From Symbiodinium natans (Eukaryota > Sar > Dinophyceae > Suessiales > Symbiodiniaceae): a DNA stretch of 64,000 bases. The notes under the pieces are model-generated. The model had not been told where the DNA came from. It did not search any database and saw nothing but the letters and a program-made list of their open reading frames with translations. How positions within the stretch are numbered: position 1 is the stretch's first letter; each line of letters opens with the position of its first letter. This document shows, piece by piece, positions 1-12,385 of the stretch. The DNA is taken from positions 175,886 to 239,885 of the forward strand of contig CAJNDS010002412.1 of NCBI GenBank assembly GCA_905221605.1, written 5' to 3'. A program made the position numbers and the translations under genes.

Positions 1-3000
1 TGATTGGAGCAATATTTTTGAATTTTCTGGGTGGGTGGGTGTTATAGAAGAGCTGCACATATAACTGCACTATAGTTCGATCCGGAAATGCTGAACCCTA
101 AACCCTAAGCCTACACCCTAAACCCGAAACCCTAACAGCCCCATCAACCGCTCCTCTGGCTCCTCCGGGTATGACTCTCGCACGGCCCTGTCACGTGGCG
201 CCCGGATTCAAAGTGCTTCTTCGCTTTGGGGCTACCCTAAGGTCCCCAAACCTAACTTTTTGGTATGGTTCGTCTGATTCCTGTAAGCGCGAGATCTACT
301 AATTAGAACCTACCCCCACAAAACAAAACGGGCGTTGGGTTCTTAAGAAGTAGAAAGAAGCCCTGAACAGTCAACTCGAAAACCTTACACGCTCAAGACC
401 AAAATCAAGGCTTTGATTGTTTGTGCAAGGTCCTGAATCCGAATTCCCAGAAGTGAGACTTAGGTTTAGGGCATTGGTTCTAGGTTTTAAGGTTTAGGGT
501 TCGCGTAGGTAAGCCGGAAACGGGCTTGATAATTTGGTTAAAGTTTAAGGTTTTAGGCTGTAGGGTTGCAGTCGTGAACCAATCCACAGCAATACCCCTC
601 GCTAGGTGAAACCACCTCCATCATGCAACTGGGGCATGCCTTCTGCCGCCCCATTGCCCTAAGCCCTCAAACCCTATACAGCCTTAAAACCCTCAACCCT
701 GAACCCTGACACCCTAACCCCTGAACCACGCAAATGCCCTCAACCCTCCTCGCCTGAGGAAGCGCTCCAACTTCTTGCGGCTCTTTTGTGTTTTTGGATG
801 GCTCGGGCCATAAAGTTCCTCGGCTAAAGGCTGGGCGTTTGTAGGGTTTGAAGATGAAAGTCTGGGGTGGAAGCCGTCTTAACCCCCCCCCCCCCGCAAA
901 TTATGAAAGCTTCAACCCCAAACCTCAAAACACCTAACCAGAACGACATAACTTTAAATCGGGCCAACTACAATTCCAGAAAAATAAAGAAACTCATCTG
1001 GGGTTGGCTTTTGCTAGAGGAGGCATGTGCCCAACCCTTGCACAAATTGCAAAGGTGTCTGATGTCGTGTGTAGGGAGCGTAGGACAAACCGGAATAGTT
1101 AACCATCTTTGATTCCCACCTCTGGAAGCTAGAGGGCCGAAGGGCTGTGTTGTTTAGGGCTTGGGAATTCGGGTTTCGGGTTTCGGGTTTTGGTTCAGGG
1201 AGTGGGGTTTAGGACATGCCTCGACGCCCCTGGGACTTGCATGCCTGGAGCAGCGATCGCAACTCGAGCTGACCCCAACCCCCGACCCCTTTACCCCCCG
1301 TCCCTCCCCCCCCTCCCCACAAACAAGAACAACTATACGCAACACCCTGGCTTAAGACCCCAAAAGGGCGAAGGCTGGCGTTAAGCCACACTCCTTGCAC
1401 CCAGACACTGAGCTGCGAAGTCGTTTCGCTTAATTCACGGGAGCCGTATGAAGAAACATAAACAATCATAAACATAACCGTCAAAGGCCTATTGGGGCAG
1501 ACCTCAAGATAATGAAGGTTTGGGCTCGGGTTCTTGGTGGTTTTGGGTGCACTTGTTCATGGTTTCAGGCGGACACAGCGCCGGCGACGGAATATAGGGG
1601 GTCGGAATGATTACAGAACAAGTGTTAGTCAATCATATTCCCTTATGGCCCCTTTGTATTTATGCTATAATCACCCCCCCCCTTCCAAAAAAAATCTAAT
1701 CATTCAGACCCCTATATTACTTTACATTACTTTACAAACTCCAAATCTTTTCGTGAACTCTGGCGCCTCGTTGGGTTCAGGCGGTTGGTGTTTCGGGTAC
1801 CCTCGGCAAGGTGCAGGAAGGCTAGTCTCTGACCCCCGACGCTTGCACCCTGAGTGTGTCAAAAAAAATCCGACCCCAAACCTTAGGCCCAAGCTGTGAC
1901 GCAAGGTTATAACTTATAACCCCGTAGATAGAGGGCATGCCTCCCAAAATCACAGGTAACCGGAGCCCCAGGTAAACCATGTACAAGTCACCTCCATTGC
2001 TTGCAGCTCGCGGATGTACAGGCTCTGGGCCTCCGCATGTTATGATTCTGCGTATCTTCTTTGCTTGTGTTGTTGTTGTTGTTGTTGTTGTTGTTTTTTT
2101 TTTTTTTTTTTGGTTTTGGGGGGGGGTCAACGGTTTAGGATATAGGGTTTGGGGCGGCGATGGTTAGGGGTATGGTGCTTAGGGTGTGCGGACCAAGGCA
2201 GAAAGTAAGAACGGTCTGTCTGGGAAACTGGCCCCCAGCATCGGAAACCCAACTATGTTGTTCCTAGCCCCTGGTTGCGCTGTTTCGAATGGCATCTTCT
2301 CTATAACCCATCGTTTACAAGGTTTTGGTCCGTGGTGGCCCATGGTCCGTGGTGGCCCACTCTATTCAACTTACGTGCAAACGGGTTTTGACTGATGCGC
2401 ATCTGGGTCTGGGAGCGTCTGGCGAATACCTCACACCATGCTGCGAATTTGAACAGCAACGTACGAAAGGCACCAGTTCTGCTCGTTGCGCGGTCACCAC
2501 ACACAACCTCGAACCTTTCGAACCTTGAACCCTACATCTCTCGAACAATATCCCTTCCTCCGCAGGTTTTTGTTACGAGTGGCCCATGTTTCGCGTTACC
2601 TGCATTGGTCAGTTCGGTTGATTTGTGTTGCACCACACCGGTTGCTGTAACATCGTTTGCTCATGGTGTTTCTTGCTCATGGTGTTTCTTGTGTAGAGCA
2701 AGGCGCACACACGCATGAATACAAGGGTGGTGACATGATTTTACTAAACTGGCCCTAAACACTAAACCATAATCCCTGATACATAAGGCACAGGCCCCAA
2801 ACCGCGGCACTGCATGTTTGCGTGCCCTAAACCCTGAACCCTCAACCCTAAACTGTAGACCCCTGTCGCACGCTTTAGGCCCTCACCCAACACGGCACAC
2901 TGCACCCTCCGGAGGCGACGCGCAGGTGCCATGGAGTGCGGCTTCCAGGCGTGGGGCGGGGTTGATAGGGTTTGTAGGGTTTACAGGGTTTGACATGTTC

Positions 3001-3214
3001 ATAGGGTTTGTAGGGTTCATTCGGGTTTACAAGGTTTATAGGATTCATGTGGTTTTCTAGGGCTCAGAAGCTTCATATAAGATTTATAGGGGGTTACGTG
3101 TAGGCCATAACCCTAAACTCTAAACCCTATAAACCCCAAACCCTAAGCCCTAAGCCCTAAGCCCTAAGCCCTAAGCCCTAAACCCTAAACCCTCAACCCT
3201 AGTTCAATGAGCGC
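1..3214. other. No recognisable gene; decayed telomere-type repeats
   Basis: Holds scattered CCCTAAA/TTTAGGG heptamers and their variants, homopolymer runs near 887 and 1675, a (TTG)n run followed by T and G runs at 2065-2127, and unique sequence in which I see no conserved peptide. A TPR-like helix (KSRKKLERFLRR, minus, near 745-775) is too weak to call. Confidence 0.6.
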
Positions 3215-3254
3215 CTCCGCAGCTGGGCCATGATCGTCGAGGAAGCCTGCTAAC
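3215..3254 (-). CDS. TPR gene C exon
   Basis: 40 nt, acceptor GTGAG|G, donor GAG|GC. Encodes LAGFLDDHGPAAE, completing TLISLGK. Confidence 0.75.
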
Positions 3255-6200
3255 CTCACTTGGGCAGATGTGGGCACGTGGGCAAACAAACTTCGGGGAG
3301 GCACCCAAACCCTAAACCCTAAACCCTAAACAGTAAAACCCCAGAAACGCTGAACCCAAAAACCTTGGAGGCCTACACACCTGCAAAGGTGTTAGCTCAA
3401 GGCTTGCGCTCCGAAGCCCGCCATCCTTAAAACCAACAGCTGCAGATCTCAATATCTGGCAGCCTCGTCTTTCGTAAGCTCCACCCTAAACAACTAATTG
3501 CTTAAGAACCACCCAAAAACGACAAAACCATAATCCCCATATTACCCTTAATAAGGAAGATTTATTGTTAGATTTTTGTTAAGTTCTTAAGCAATTAGTA
3601 ATGAGTAGTAAACCACTAAACCATACATTGTCCTGCATAAACCCTAATCATTGAATGATTTCACGAGGCCTGCGGTTTTGGCGGCTATGAGGTTGCATTT
3701 TTCTAGCCTGTAGTAGCAAATGCTGAAAAAACACTGGAACTATTTCCACCAAAAATATTCAAACACTTTTGGCACATCTTTATGTTTTGCAATAAGCAGG
3801 CTCAAAAAGTTAGAAATTGTGAGAATACCACATAATTTGACGTTTTTTTATTATCTTTTGTTTTTGCTTTTTGAATGATTTCAGAACTTAAAAACCTTGG
3901 TTTTTGAATCTAAAACCTTGCTTTCTGAACTTGGTTCTGAACTTAAAACGCCGCTTTGGTTTCAAGAGTTATGGTTTTGTAATGCAAAAAGCAAAAACCA
4001 ACTTTCTCAAAATAAACTCAAGTATTGCTGGCGAAGCATTGTGATTTGATATCTTGTGTTTTTCCTATGAGATTGTGTTGTGTTTTCTTTTTTTCAGATT
4101 ATGTTTTTTGTGGTTTCATTATTTTTGTTCTGGTTGCCGAAGGTTTTCATGCAAAAACCGTTCACAAGCCTTTTAAAATCACTCAACCTACTCACCTTAT
4201 ACCCTTAACCCTCAACACTCAACCCTCAGCCCTCAAGCCCCAAGCCTCAGCCCTCAAGCTCCAAGCCTCAGCCTTCAAGCTTCAAGCCTCAGGCCTGAAG
4301 CCTCAAGCCTCAACGTTCGGCCCTCGGCCCTCAAGCCCCAAACCTTGAGCCTCAACTCGACCCTCAAGCTTCAACCCTCAAGCCTCAACCCCCAGCCCTC
4401 AAGCCTCAGCCTTCAGCCCTCAAGCCTCACAGCACTCAGCCTATACCCCCAACCCTCAACCCTCGGGCCTCAACCCTAAGCATCAGCATGGGGTTTGATT
4501 TCGCAACGTCGGCTTTCAGTAGCAAGCAGCTTGAAGTTTAGGGCTGGGAGTTTGGGGTTCCAGGTGGGTCGGTTCAGGTTTCGGGTTCAAACTTTAGGGT
4601 TCTGGCAGTTGCAGGTTAATTAAGCCCTCAACCTGTTTTCCCACAAAATCCTGGCGTAGATTTAAGGGTTTCTGGTTCAGGGTTGAAACTTTGGGGTTTA
4701 GGGCATCACAAATTGAATGCATCGTTGCCAAACACGCACAATACACGAGCTCAGACACGTCCGACGGGCTATAGCTATGTGTGTTTGTGATCGCAACCAT
4801 AGCAAAAACATCCATGATTCCATGTACTATTTTGGGCGAAGAGCTCTACAGCCAGTACCTGAATTTGCGTTTGCAAAACTCATTCCAAACAGCTCTTAAA
4901 ATCACACACCCGTCGCTCAAAAAAATAGCATCCTGAAACCTGAGCCCCTGCGACCGCCCTGGCCCCCCCCAAGCAAAAGCAGCGAAGCAACTTGCCCAGG
5001 GAGATCAGCGTGTCGTCGTGCTGCGGGCCCAGCTGCTTTTGGCGGCCTGTGCCAAAACTACCGGGTTTAGGGTTTAGGGTTTAGGGTTTAGGGTTTAGGG
5101 TTTAGGGTTTAGGGTTTAGGGTTTAGGGTTCGGGGTTTGGGGTTTGGGGTTTGGGGTTCCCCTTGATGTGACAACAGCACGAAGCCATTCGGCAGTTTCA
5201 TAACAAGTTCGAACTGTGGGATTTGGCAAGGCGTTTAGGAGTTCAGGGTTACTAGCGATGTTTGAGTTAGGGGTTTCAAGGGTCTTGGGATATAAGGATT
5301 GAACAGCACACATGATTGTCAACCTGATAACGAATGAAACCCTAAACGAAAACAGCGAACCTAAATATCAACGTCAAACAACATGAAAACCTTAAACCCT
5401 CAATTGTAAATCATGCATAAATCCATAACATCAGAGAATACAACCCCTAACAAAAAAATGCCGGCAAGAATCTCCAAATCTTTTCACGCACAAGGGGATC
5501 CCTTCGTTCTACTTCGGCCCCCTACTTTGGACCGACAACCAATTTCAGAGCTGCAGGTGTATCCCACATGCAAACTGAACCCTCAACCCTGAACTCTGAA
5601 CCCTAAACCCTAAACCCTAAACCCTAAACCCTAAACCCTAAACCCTAAACCCTAAACCCTAAACCCTAAACCCTAAACCCTAAACCCTAAACGCTACTTT
5701 GGCCCCGCTGCCCTCTGCAACGGCCAAGCGCCTAGACATCCATACCTATAGACTCTTGGTAGCTCAGTAACCCTATTCTCATAAGGGCACTTTTTTTTTG
5801 GTTGGTTACTTTTCAAGGGAAGATCCTAAACCCTAAACCCTCAACCCGAAACCCTAAACCCTAAAGAAGGGGTAAAGGGTACCACTAGGCTACTTTTGAC
5901 TTCAACCCCCCATCCCGGAAACATGGCTGAGCTTGTAGGATCCCGAGGTGTCAAGGAGTAGGGTTTAGGGTTTAGAGTTTAGGAATTAGGGTTTAGGGTT
6001 TAGGGTTGAGGGACTCGGGTTTAGGGTTTCGGGTTTAGGGTTTAGGGGTCGCAACGCAAGAGGGTGGGCAGCAACATGCTGTACATAATCAGCGGCTTCA
6101 ACCGGAAGCCCACCCCCTGAATTCTGCTTGAAAGTATGCTCTAAGCCCTAAACCCTGAACCCCAAACTTAAACCCCTAAACCCTAAGCCCTAAGCCCTAA

Positions 6201-9200
6201 GCCCTAAACCCTAAAACGTGAACCTTAAACCCTAAACCCTAAACCCTAAAGGTAGCCTTCGAAGGCACGTCGCAGAAGCTTTTCGACCTCCACCGCATCG
6301 CCTGGCAGTGCCCAAGACAAGTAAAACCCCCAAGCCCTACACCAGCTGCATCCGTAGCAAGGTTTAGAGTTTAGGGTTTAGGGTTTAGGTTTTCAGTGTT
6401 TAGGGCCTAGCAGGCTTTAGGGTTCAATGTCAAGAGGAAAATGTCAATTGATCCCCAAACCCTCCACTCTGTCAAAATCCGGGCTTGATTCGTCGTGCAA
6501 TGAGTAAACGGACTGTCGATCGAGACTTTTGGGTTGAAGTTTCGTAGATCTTGGGATTAGCCATTGAGGGTTAGGGTTTAATAAGGGTTTAGGGTTCAGG
6601 GTTCAGGGTTTAGGGTTTGGGTTTAAGGTTTAGGGTTTAGCCACCTTAAACTTCTTAAGCCTCAAACCCCTTGGGAGTAAGCAATGCACTTCGGGTTGAA
6701 GGTTTAAGGTGTATTATAGGGGGCTCCGTTGGCTTGTCTCGGGTTTAGGGTTTAGGGTTTGGGGTTTACGGTTCAGGGTTTATGGGCTTATGGGTTTTTG
6801 GTTTAGGGCTTAGCGCTTAAGAGGCGTACGGGACTTTCAGGGTTGCGGGGGAGGTTTATCTTCACTCCCCAACAATGAACCGCAAAACGCATGCTGAGTG
6901 AAAAAGGATGCGTAGTGAAGGAACCGAACCAGCAATTGGTGCAAATTGATGCATGTGCACGCAACAGCACGTTTTTCAACCTCACACTCACGTTGGCACT
7001 CAAACTCATCCGTCCCGACACCCGTGCTCGCCATCACCATGTGCACCGCGAGCACTCACAAGTCACGGCCCTAAACCCTAAACCGTAAACCCTAAACCCT
7101 TTAAACCCTAAACCCTAAACCCTGTACTATAAACCCTAAACGGCAATTAAACTGCAATTACGCTTTTCTTCAATCGCCCTCGCCATCGCCATCTGCAAAT
7201 GGGCATGTGCGCTCCCACAAGCACCAGTGCCCTCGCCCTTACCCCGCCAACGCTGGCACTTGCAACCTCCTTCAAACTCAGACAGAACAGCGCACTCGAG
7301 TTCACACACGTGATCATGCTCTTACCTACCAATTGCTTCAAGGACCCGAAAAAAGAAAAACATTCCTTATTAAGAGAAATAAAAGGACTATTATTTTTCT
7401 TTTGGGGTTCTTAAGCAAACAGTAGTTACGCGCCATCACCATGAACCTGACACTCTGCGCAGGCGAACAGTTCACCCTCAAATTTCACACGCTCCGTTTC
7501 ACACTGACACCGGGCTCACGCTCACCTTCAATGCAGTCCACCGCGCCTTATGAGTTCTGGGTGGATGGCCTCACGCTTTCACTCGCGCCCTCATCGCCCT
7601 CAAGATTTCTTTGATTTTCCTTGTGTTGTTGCTGCGTGCGGGCGTGAATGCGAGGTTCCAAATGAAGCTACAGGTGAGTGTGAGACAGATTGCGTGAGCA
7701 CGCGCGTCGGTCCTGTGAAGTCATGTGAAAGAATGCGTGTGAACGAGCGTCAGTGTCAAAACGATGGTGATGCCCGCAACAAAATGTTTTTGCTTCTTCT
7801 TGACATATATACGCGGGATCGACAAAGAAATGTACGTAACAAAATGGCGGTTTCGATTCCCATAACATGATTAAAGTATAAAGCTCACGCAACCCACAAA
7901 CATCCATAAGGGTCCCTGGGCCCTGAACCCTAGACCTTTAGGCGGGCCTATGTCAAAAACAAAACTGCCATTTTGTTGTGGAAAGTTCGGTGTCCTTCGA
8001 GCCCAGGTCAAGAAGACCAAACGCCGTTTATGTTACGGGCATGCTTTGCAAAAGTGCCGTTTTGTTGCAGAGCGTATGTCACGACGAACAGCGCCGTTTT
8101 GTTACGGAGGTTCCGTGTCTTTGAACCTACCTCAAAAACAAAAATGAAATTTTGCTACGGGCACATTTTTCAAAAACACAATTCTGTTGTGGACATTGCC
8201 GTGTCCGTCGAGACTACGTCACGACGAAACAACGCCACGTTGTTCAGGGCATTTCTGTGTCCATCGAGCCTATTTCGAACTGAAAAAGGGTCATTTTGAT
8301 GCCTGCATGTTTTGCAATTAAAGCCCCGCTTTGTTACGGATATTTCATGATATTTCTCTGTCCATCAGGTCTACGTCACAAAGAAAAAACGCCATTTTGC
8401 TACGGGCACATGTTCAAAACGACACAATTTTGTTGTGGACCTTAGGGCCTACGTCAAGCAGAAACAGCGCCACTTTGTTACGGGCATTCCTGTGTCCATC
8501 GAGCCTATATCAAGCTGAAAAAGGGCAATTTTGATGCCTGCGTGTTTGCAAAAGCGCCATTTTGTTGCGGAGATTTCTCTGTCCATCAAGTCCACGTCGC
8601 AAAGCACAAGCGCCATTTTGCCACGGGTCATGTTTTCAAAACGACACTTTTTTGCTATGGACATTGCCGTGTCCATGGAGCCTATGTCACGACGAAACAG
8701 CGCCACCTTGTTACGGGCACTTCTGTGTCCATCGAGCCTATGTCAAAGAGAACAAGCGCCATTTTGCCGCCTGCATGTTTTGCAAAAGCGCCATTTTGTT
8801 ACGGAGATTTCTCTGTCCATCAAGTCCACGTCGCAAAGCACAAGCGCCATTTTGCCACGGGTCATGTTTTCAAAACGACACTTTTTTGCTATGGACATTG
8901 CCGTGTCCATGGAGCCTACGTCACGACGAAAAAGCGCCACCTTGTTACGGGCACTTCTGTGTCCATCGAGCCTATGTCAAAGAGAACAAGCGCCATTTTG
9001 CCGCCTGCATGTTTTGCAAAAGCGCCATTTTGTTACGGAGATTTCTCTGTCCATCAAGTCCACGTCGCAAAGCACAAGCGCCATTTTGCCACGGGTCATG
9101 TTTTCAAAACGACACTTTTTTGCTATGGACATTGCCGTGTCCATGGAGCCTACGTCACGACGAAACAGCGCCACTTTGTTACGGGCACTTCTGTGTCCAT

Positions 9201-10425
9201 CGAGCCTATGTCAAAGAGAACAAGCGCCATTTTGCCGCCTGCATGTTTTGCAAAAGCGCCATTTTGTTACGGAGATTTCTCTGTCCATCAAGTCCACGTC
9301 GCAAAGCACAAGCGCCATTTTGCCACGGGTCATGTTTTCAAAACGACACATTTTGCTATGGACATTGCCGTGTCGATGGAGCCTACGTCACGACGAAACA
9401 GCGCCACTTTGTTACGGGCACTTTTGTGTCCATCGAGCCTATGTCAAAGAGAACAAGCGCCATTTTGCCGCCTGCATGTTTTGCAAAAGCGCCATTTTGT
9501 TACGGAGATTTCTCTGTCCATCACAAAACGACACACATTTTTGCCATGGAAATTGCCGTGTCCATGGAGCCAACGTCACGACGAAACAGCGCCACTTTGT
9601 TACAGGCATTTCTGTGTCCATCGAGCCTATTTCAGGAAGACAAAACCCAATGCTGCGGGCACGTTTTGCAAAAGGCATCCAACCCCAGGGCCCTAACCTC
9701 TATGTAGCCTATGCCCCAAACGATAGCCCAAAACCGGCGACAAACCCTGGGCCCTGAACCCTAAAAACCCTAAGCCTCGAACCCTAAACCCTAGGCCCTG
9801 ACATCTAAACCCTAGGCTCTGAACCTTAAACCCTGGGTCCTGAACCCCAAGGCCCTGACCGATTAACCAGAAATGGAAAGACACAAGAGAGGTGCAAGGT
9901 CTTCGAAGGTTGAAGGGCTTCGGATTCTAAGCGTAGGGTTTAGGGTTTAGGGTTTAGGGTTTAGGGTTTAGGGTTTAGGGTTTAGGGTTTAGGGTTTAGG
10001 GTTTAGGGTTTAGGGTTTAGGGTTTAGGTTTAGGGTTTAGGGTTTAGGGTTTAGGGTTTAGGGTTTAGGGTTTAGGGTTTAGGGTTTAGGGTTTAGGGTT
10101 TAGGGTTTAGGGTTTAGGGTTTAGGGTTTAGGGTTTAGGGTTTAGGTTTGAGGGTGTAGGGTTTTAAGGTGCAAGGTTGGTGGTTTGGGGTCTAAGGATT
10201 AATTAAGGGTGTAGGGTTTCAAGGTTCAGGGATTAAAGTTTAGTGTTTTGAAGCTTAGGGTTTACGGCTTAAGGTTTAGGCCTTCGGGTGTCATTAAGGT
10301 TGAAGGGTTAAAGGCGTGAGTTTTAGGGTCTTTAGGGTCGAAGGCCTATAAAGCACACAGGCAGTCACAAAAAACCGTCGCCTGAGTCGAGGAGGAGCGT
10401 CGCCAAGGCGTCTACGGAGTTCAGC
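3215..10425 (-). CDS. TPR gene C, four exons recognised
   Basis: Exons 10382-10425, 6257-6301, 4992-5046 and 3215-3254 join in phase through split codons into LNSVDALATLLLDSG-DAVEVE, KLLRRAFEG-RQKQLGP, QHDDTLISLGK-LAGFLDDHG: one and a half 42-residue TPRs. The exons before 10.4 kb and after 3.2 kb were not identified. A weak candidate helix B (LLRAVDQRRRKNHAR, minus strand near 10.65-10.70 kb) lies upstream. The first intron (6302-10381) contains the 234-bp tandem array. It could be the continuation of a larger TPR gene; nothing else in the sequence gives its function. Confidence 0.7.
3255..4991. other. Intron of TPR gene C, partly AT-rich
   Basis: Contains an inverted-repeat element (3494-3601), an AT-rich stretch with runs of GAACTTAAAACC-type words (3840-3960), and a long decayed array of CCCTCAAGCCTCAA-type units (4195-4475), a divergent relative of the CCCTAAA repeat. 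Confidence 0.6.
3494..3601. mobile_element. Inverted-repeat element family 6 (TAATTGCTTAAGAAC)
   Basis: CTAATTGCTTAAGAAC and GTTCTTAAGCAATTAG are perfect inverted ends. Decayed relatives: 297-358, 7325-7425, 42340-42420 and 47905-47975. Confidence 0.8.
4992..5046 (-). CDS. TPR gene C exon (LGPQHDDTL)
   Basis: 55 nt, acceptor CACAG|GC, donor GCAA|GT. Encodes RQKQLGPQHDDTLISLG. Confidence 0.85.
5596..5693. repeat. Pure CCCTAAA tract, about 14 units
   Basis: Uninterrupted heptamers in the intron between TPR gene C exons 6257-6301 and 4992-5046. A TTTAGGG tract (about 5064-5130) lies near the other end of the same intron, so the two could pair. Confidence 0.95.
5753..5893. mobile_element. Inverted-repeat element family 1 (TTGGTAGCCCAGTAACC), copy interrupted by CCCTAAA
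   Basis: Ends TTGGTAGCTCAGTAACC and GGGTACCACTAGGCTAC are imperfect inverted repeats; interior has GGTTGGTTACTTT. Compared with the copies at 42508 and 49913, about 45 bp of CCCTAAA-type sequence lies inside it. No ORF: MITE-like. Confidence 0.75.
6257..6301 (-). CDS. TPR gene C exon (helix B)
   Basis: 45 nt, acceptor GCCAG|GC, donor GAAG|GC. Encodes DAVEVEKLLRRAFE. Confidence 0.75.
7770..7870. repeat. Inverted copy of the array sub-block
   Basis: The words AACAAAATGGCGGTTTCGA and CGACAAAGAAATGTACG are the reverse complement of the array's sub-block (CGCCATTTTGTTACG... TTTCT.TGTC.ATC), so the family exists in both orientations. Confidence 0.75.
7940..8554. repeat. Diverged relatives of the 234-bp repeat
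   Basis: Sub-blocks with the CGCCATTTTGTTACGG and GTGTCCATCGAGCCTA words recur here in older, less regular form. The same family continues at 9531-9690. Confidence 0.85.
8555..9530. repeat. 234-bp tandem repeat array, four and a part copies
   Basis: Copies start at 8555, 8789, 9023 and 9257; the first three are each exactly 234 bp and nearly identical, the fourth has a one-base deletion, and a fifth is cut short near 9523. Each unit is itself built of five diverged sub-blocks of about 56, 36, 54, 56 and 32 bp, most starting CGCCATTTTG. Because 234 is divisible by three and stops are rare, all three plus-strand frames stay open for about 380-408 codons; none resembles a known protein. Confidence 0.95.
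9933..10148. repeat. Longest TTTAGGG tract, about 30 units
   Basis: Nearly pure TTTAGGG with a single dropped base near 10026-10031, inside the first recognised intron of TPR gene C. Confidence 0.95.
10382..10425 (-). CDS. TPR gene C exon
   Basis: 44 nt, acceptor GCCAG|G, donor TCAG|GC. Encodes LNSVDALATLLLDS. Confidence 0.75.
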
Positions 10426-10970
10426 CTGGCCGCTGTCGTCACCACAACTACAGGGATTGATTGGCCGGGTTTAGGGTTTAGGGTGTAGGGTTTAGGGTTT
10501 AGGGTTCAGGGTTGGGAGTTTTCATGTTGGTTTGTAACGCCACCTACAACCCATCAAGGTGAATAATCATAGTTCCGGCCTCAAGACTCACATGAGCCAT
10601 CCAACTTCAAGCCCTCTACAAGATAAAGTTTACACGGCTTCGGGCTTTCAGGGCAGGCAGCGAAACCCTGGCGTGATTTTTTCTCCTGCGCTGGTCCACG
10701 GCTCGCAGCAAAAGAATATTATACATACAGGCACAGGTGCAGACAATGACGTGGAGTCGGTGTTGAAAGCGCGGATAGCACAGGCTTCGGTGTGTGGATC
10801 CAAAGATATACAATCTTGAACAAGCCTGCGTCACATACATGCACCCAAGAAGCATTGGTGTCAGCCACGTCACTGTTAGCTTCGCTTACAGACTGAGAAA
10901 GCACAAGAGACAACAGCAAGATGGACGAACCGCGCTGGTAGCTCACTGCGTCATTGCGCTCATCGCTTCT

Positions 10971-11306
10971 TCACGTGCTCGAAGAGCTGGGAGTACAGAC
11001 GTGGGAACATACGTATCCTTCATCACCTTGCTGACGTACACTTGTTTCATCACGGCGATGCTCCATCATCCTGGCGATCTCGAAATGGCCCATGGACAAT
11101 GCTACGCCGATTGGTGAGCTGCGCCACTGTCCATGTCCAAATTCTTGCCGCGGGTCCGCCCGGGCACTGAGAAGGGCGTCGACAATTCCCGCGTGGCGTC
11201 TCTGACTCTGACAAGCTGCTGCCAACGGAGGCGGGCTGTCCATGTCACAGCGGGCGCGTGCTTCCAGTAAGAGACGCACGATCTTCAGCTGGCCCACGCG
11301 GACGGC
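10971..11306 (-). CDS. UbL-ankyrin gene exon 4
   Basis: Acceptor CCAAG|GC. Encodes AVRVGQLKIVRLLLEARARC, a second repeat ending in IVDALLSARADPRQEFG, and GHFEIARMM, then a non-ankyrin tail to the stop. The true end may be a splice site shortly after GHFEIARMM. Confidence 0.65.
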   Translation of the reverse strand, partial: AVRVGQLKIVRLLLEARARCDMDSPPPLAAACQSQRRHAGIVDALLSARADPRQEFGHGQWRSSPIGVALSMGHFEIARMMEHRRDETSVRQQGDEGYVCSHVCTPSSSST

Positions 11307-11848
11307 CTTGGTGACTCGATCTCATTGATGCTATAAGCTGCGCCAATGCGTGAGAATTCACATTGTTTGCAAATATGACAGCGCAAACACATGCAGTAAG
11401 GGCTTCATCATCTCATAACCGCCTCAACAGCAGGTTTTTTCAACGGCTTGCCGAGCATACCATGTTGTCACCATGTTTTCAACACAAATATGATTTCGCG
11501 AGTTATTGTGAGAACGTAGATAAGTACACGTATATGTATATATATGTACACACACACGTCTGTTGGTGCTGGCGAGCCTGTGCATGCGCGTGTGCGTTTG
11601 TTACTGTTGGTGTTGGCGTTGCCGTTGGCGCTGGCGTGGGTGTGGTTGTGTGTGCGTGTTGTGTGTGTGTGTTGTGTGTGTGTGGCATGTGTGTTGTGTG
11701 TGTGTTGTGTGCGTTGTGTGTGTGTGTTGTGTGTGTGTTGTGCGTGTTGCGTGTGTTGTGTGTGTTCTGCGTGTTGAGAGTGTTGTGTGTGCGTTGTGTG
11801 TGTGTGTGTTGTGTGCGCTGTGTGTGTGTGTGTGTTCTGTGTGTTCTG

Positions 11849-11908
<60 letters not shown>

Positions 11909-12331
11909 TGGGTGTGTGTGTGTGTGTGTGTGTGTGCGTCTGTTGTGTGTTGTGCGTGTGTTGTGTGTCTGTGTGTTTTGTGTGTGTGTGTCTGTTGTGT
12001 GTCTTGTGTGTGTGTATGTGTGTGTTTGTGCTGTGTGTGTGCGTGTGTGTGTGTGTGTTGTGTGCGTTGTGTGTGTGTGTGTTGAGTGTGTGTGTGTGTT
12101 GTGTGTGTGGTGTGTGTTCGCGTGTTGTGTGTGTGGTGCGTGTGTGTGTGTTGTGTTATGTGTGTGTGTTGTGTGTGTGTGTGTTGTGTGTTGTGTGTGT
12201 ATTGTGCGCGTGTGTTGTGCGCATGTGGCGTGTGTGTGTGTGTGTGTGTGCTGTGTGTGTTGTGACGTGTGTGTGTGTTGTTTGTGTGTGCGTGTGCGTG
12301 TGTGTGTGTTGAGTGTGTGAGGGTGTGTGTG

Positions 12332-12385
<54 letters not shown>

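Larger units (their letters stand above)
6302..10381. other. 4.1-kb intron of TPR gene C with tandem array
   Basis: Lies between two exons that join in phase. Holds the 234-bp array and its diverged flanks (7770-9680), a 210-bp nearly pure TTTAGGG tract (about 9933-10145) and unique sequence at 6900-7770 with no recognisable peptide. Confidence 0.6.

Noticed and set aside
8555-9530. CRISPR array
   Set aside because: Repeats are contiguous 234-bp units without unique spacers, and the DNA is eukaryotic.
8531-9757. Three overlapping plus-strand ORFs of 381-408 codons
   Set aside because: They exist in all three frames because the 234-bp unit is a multiple of three with few stops; no frame resembles a known protein.
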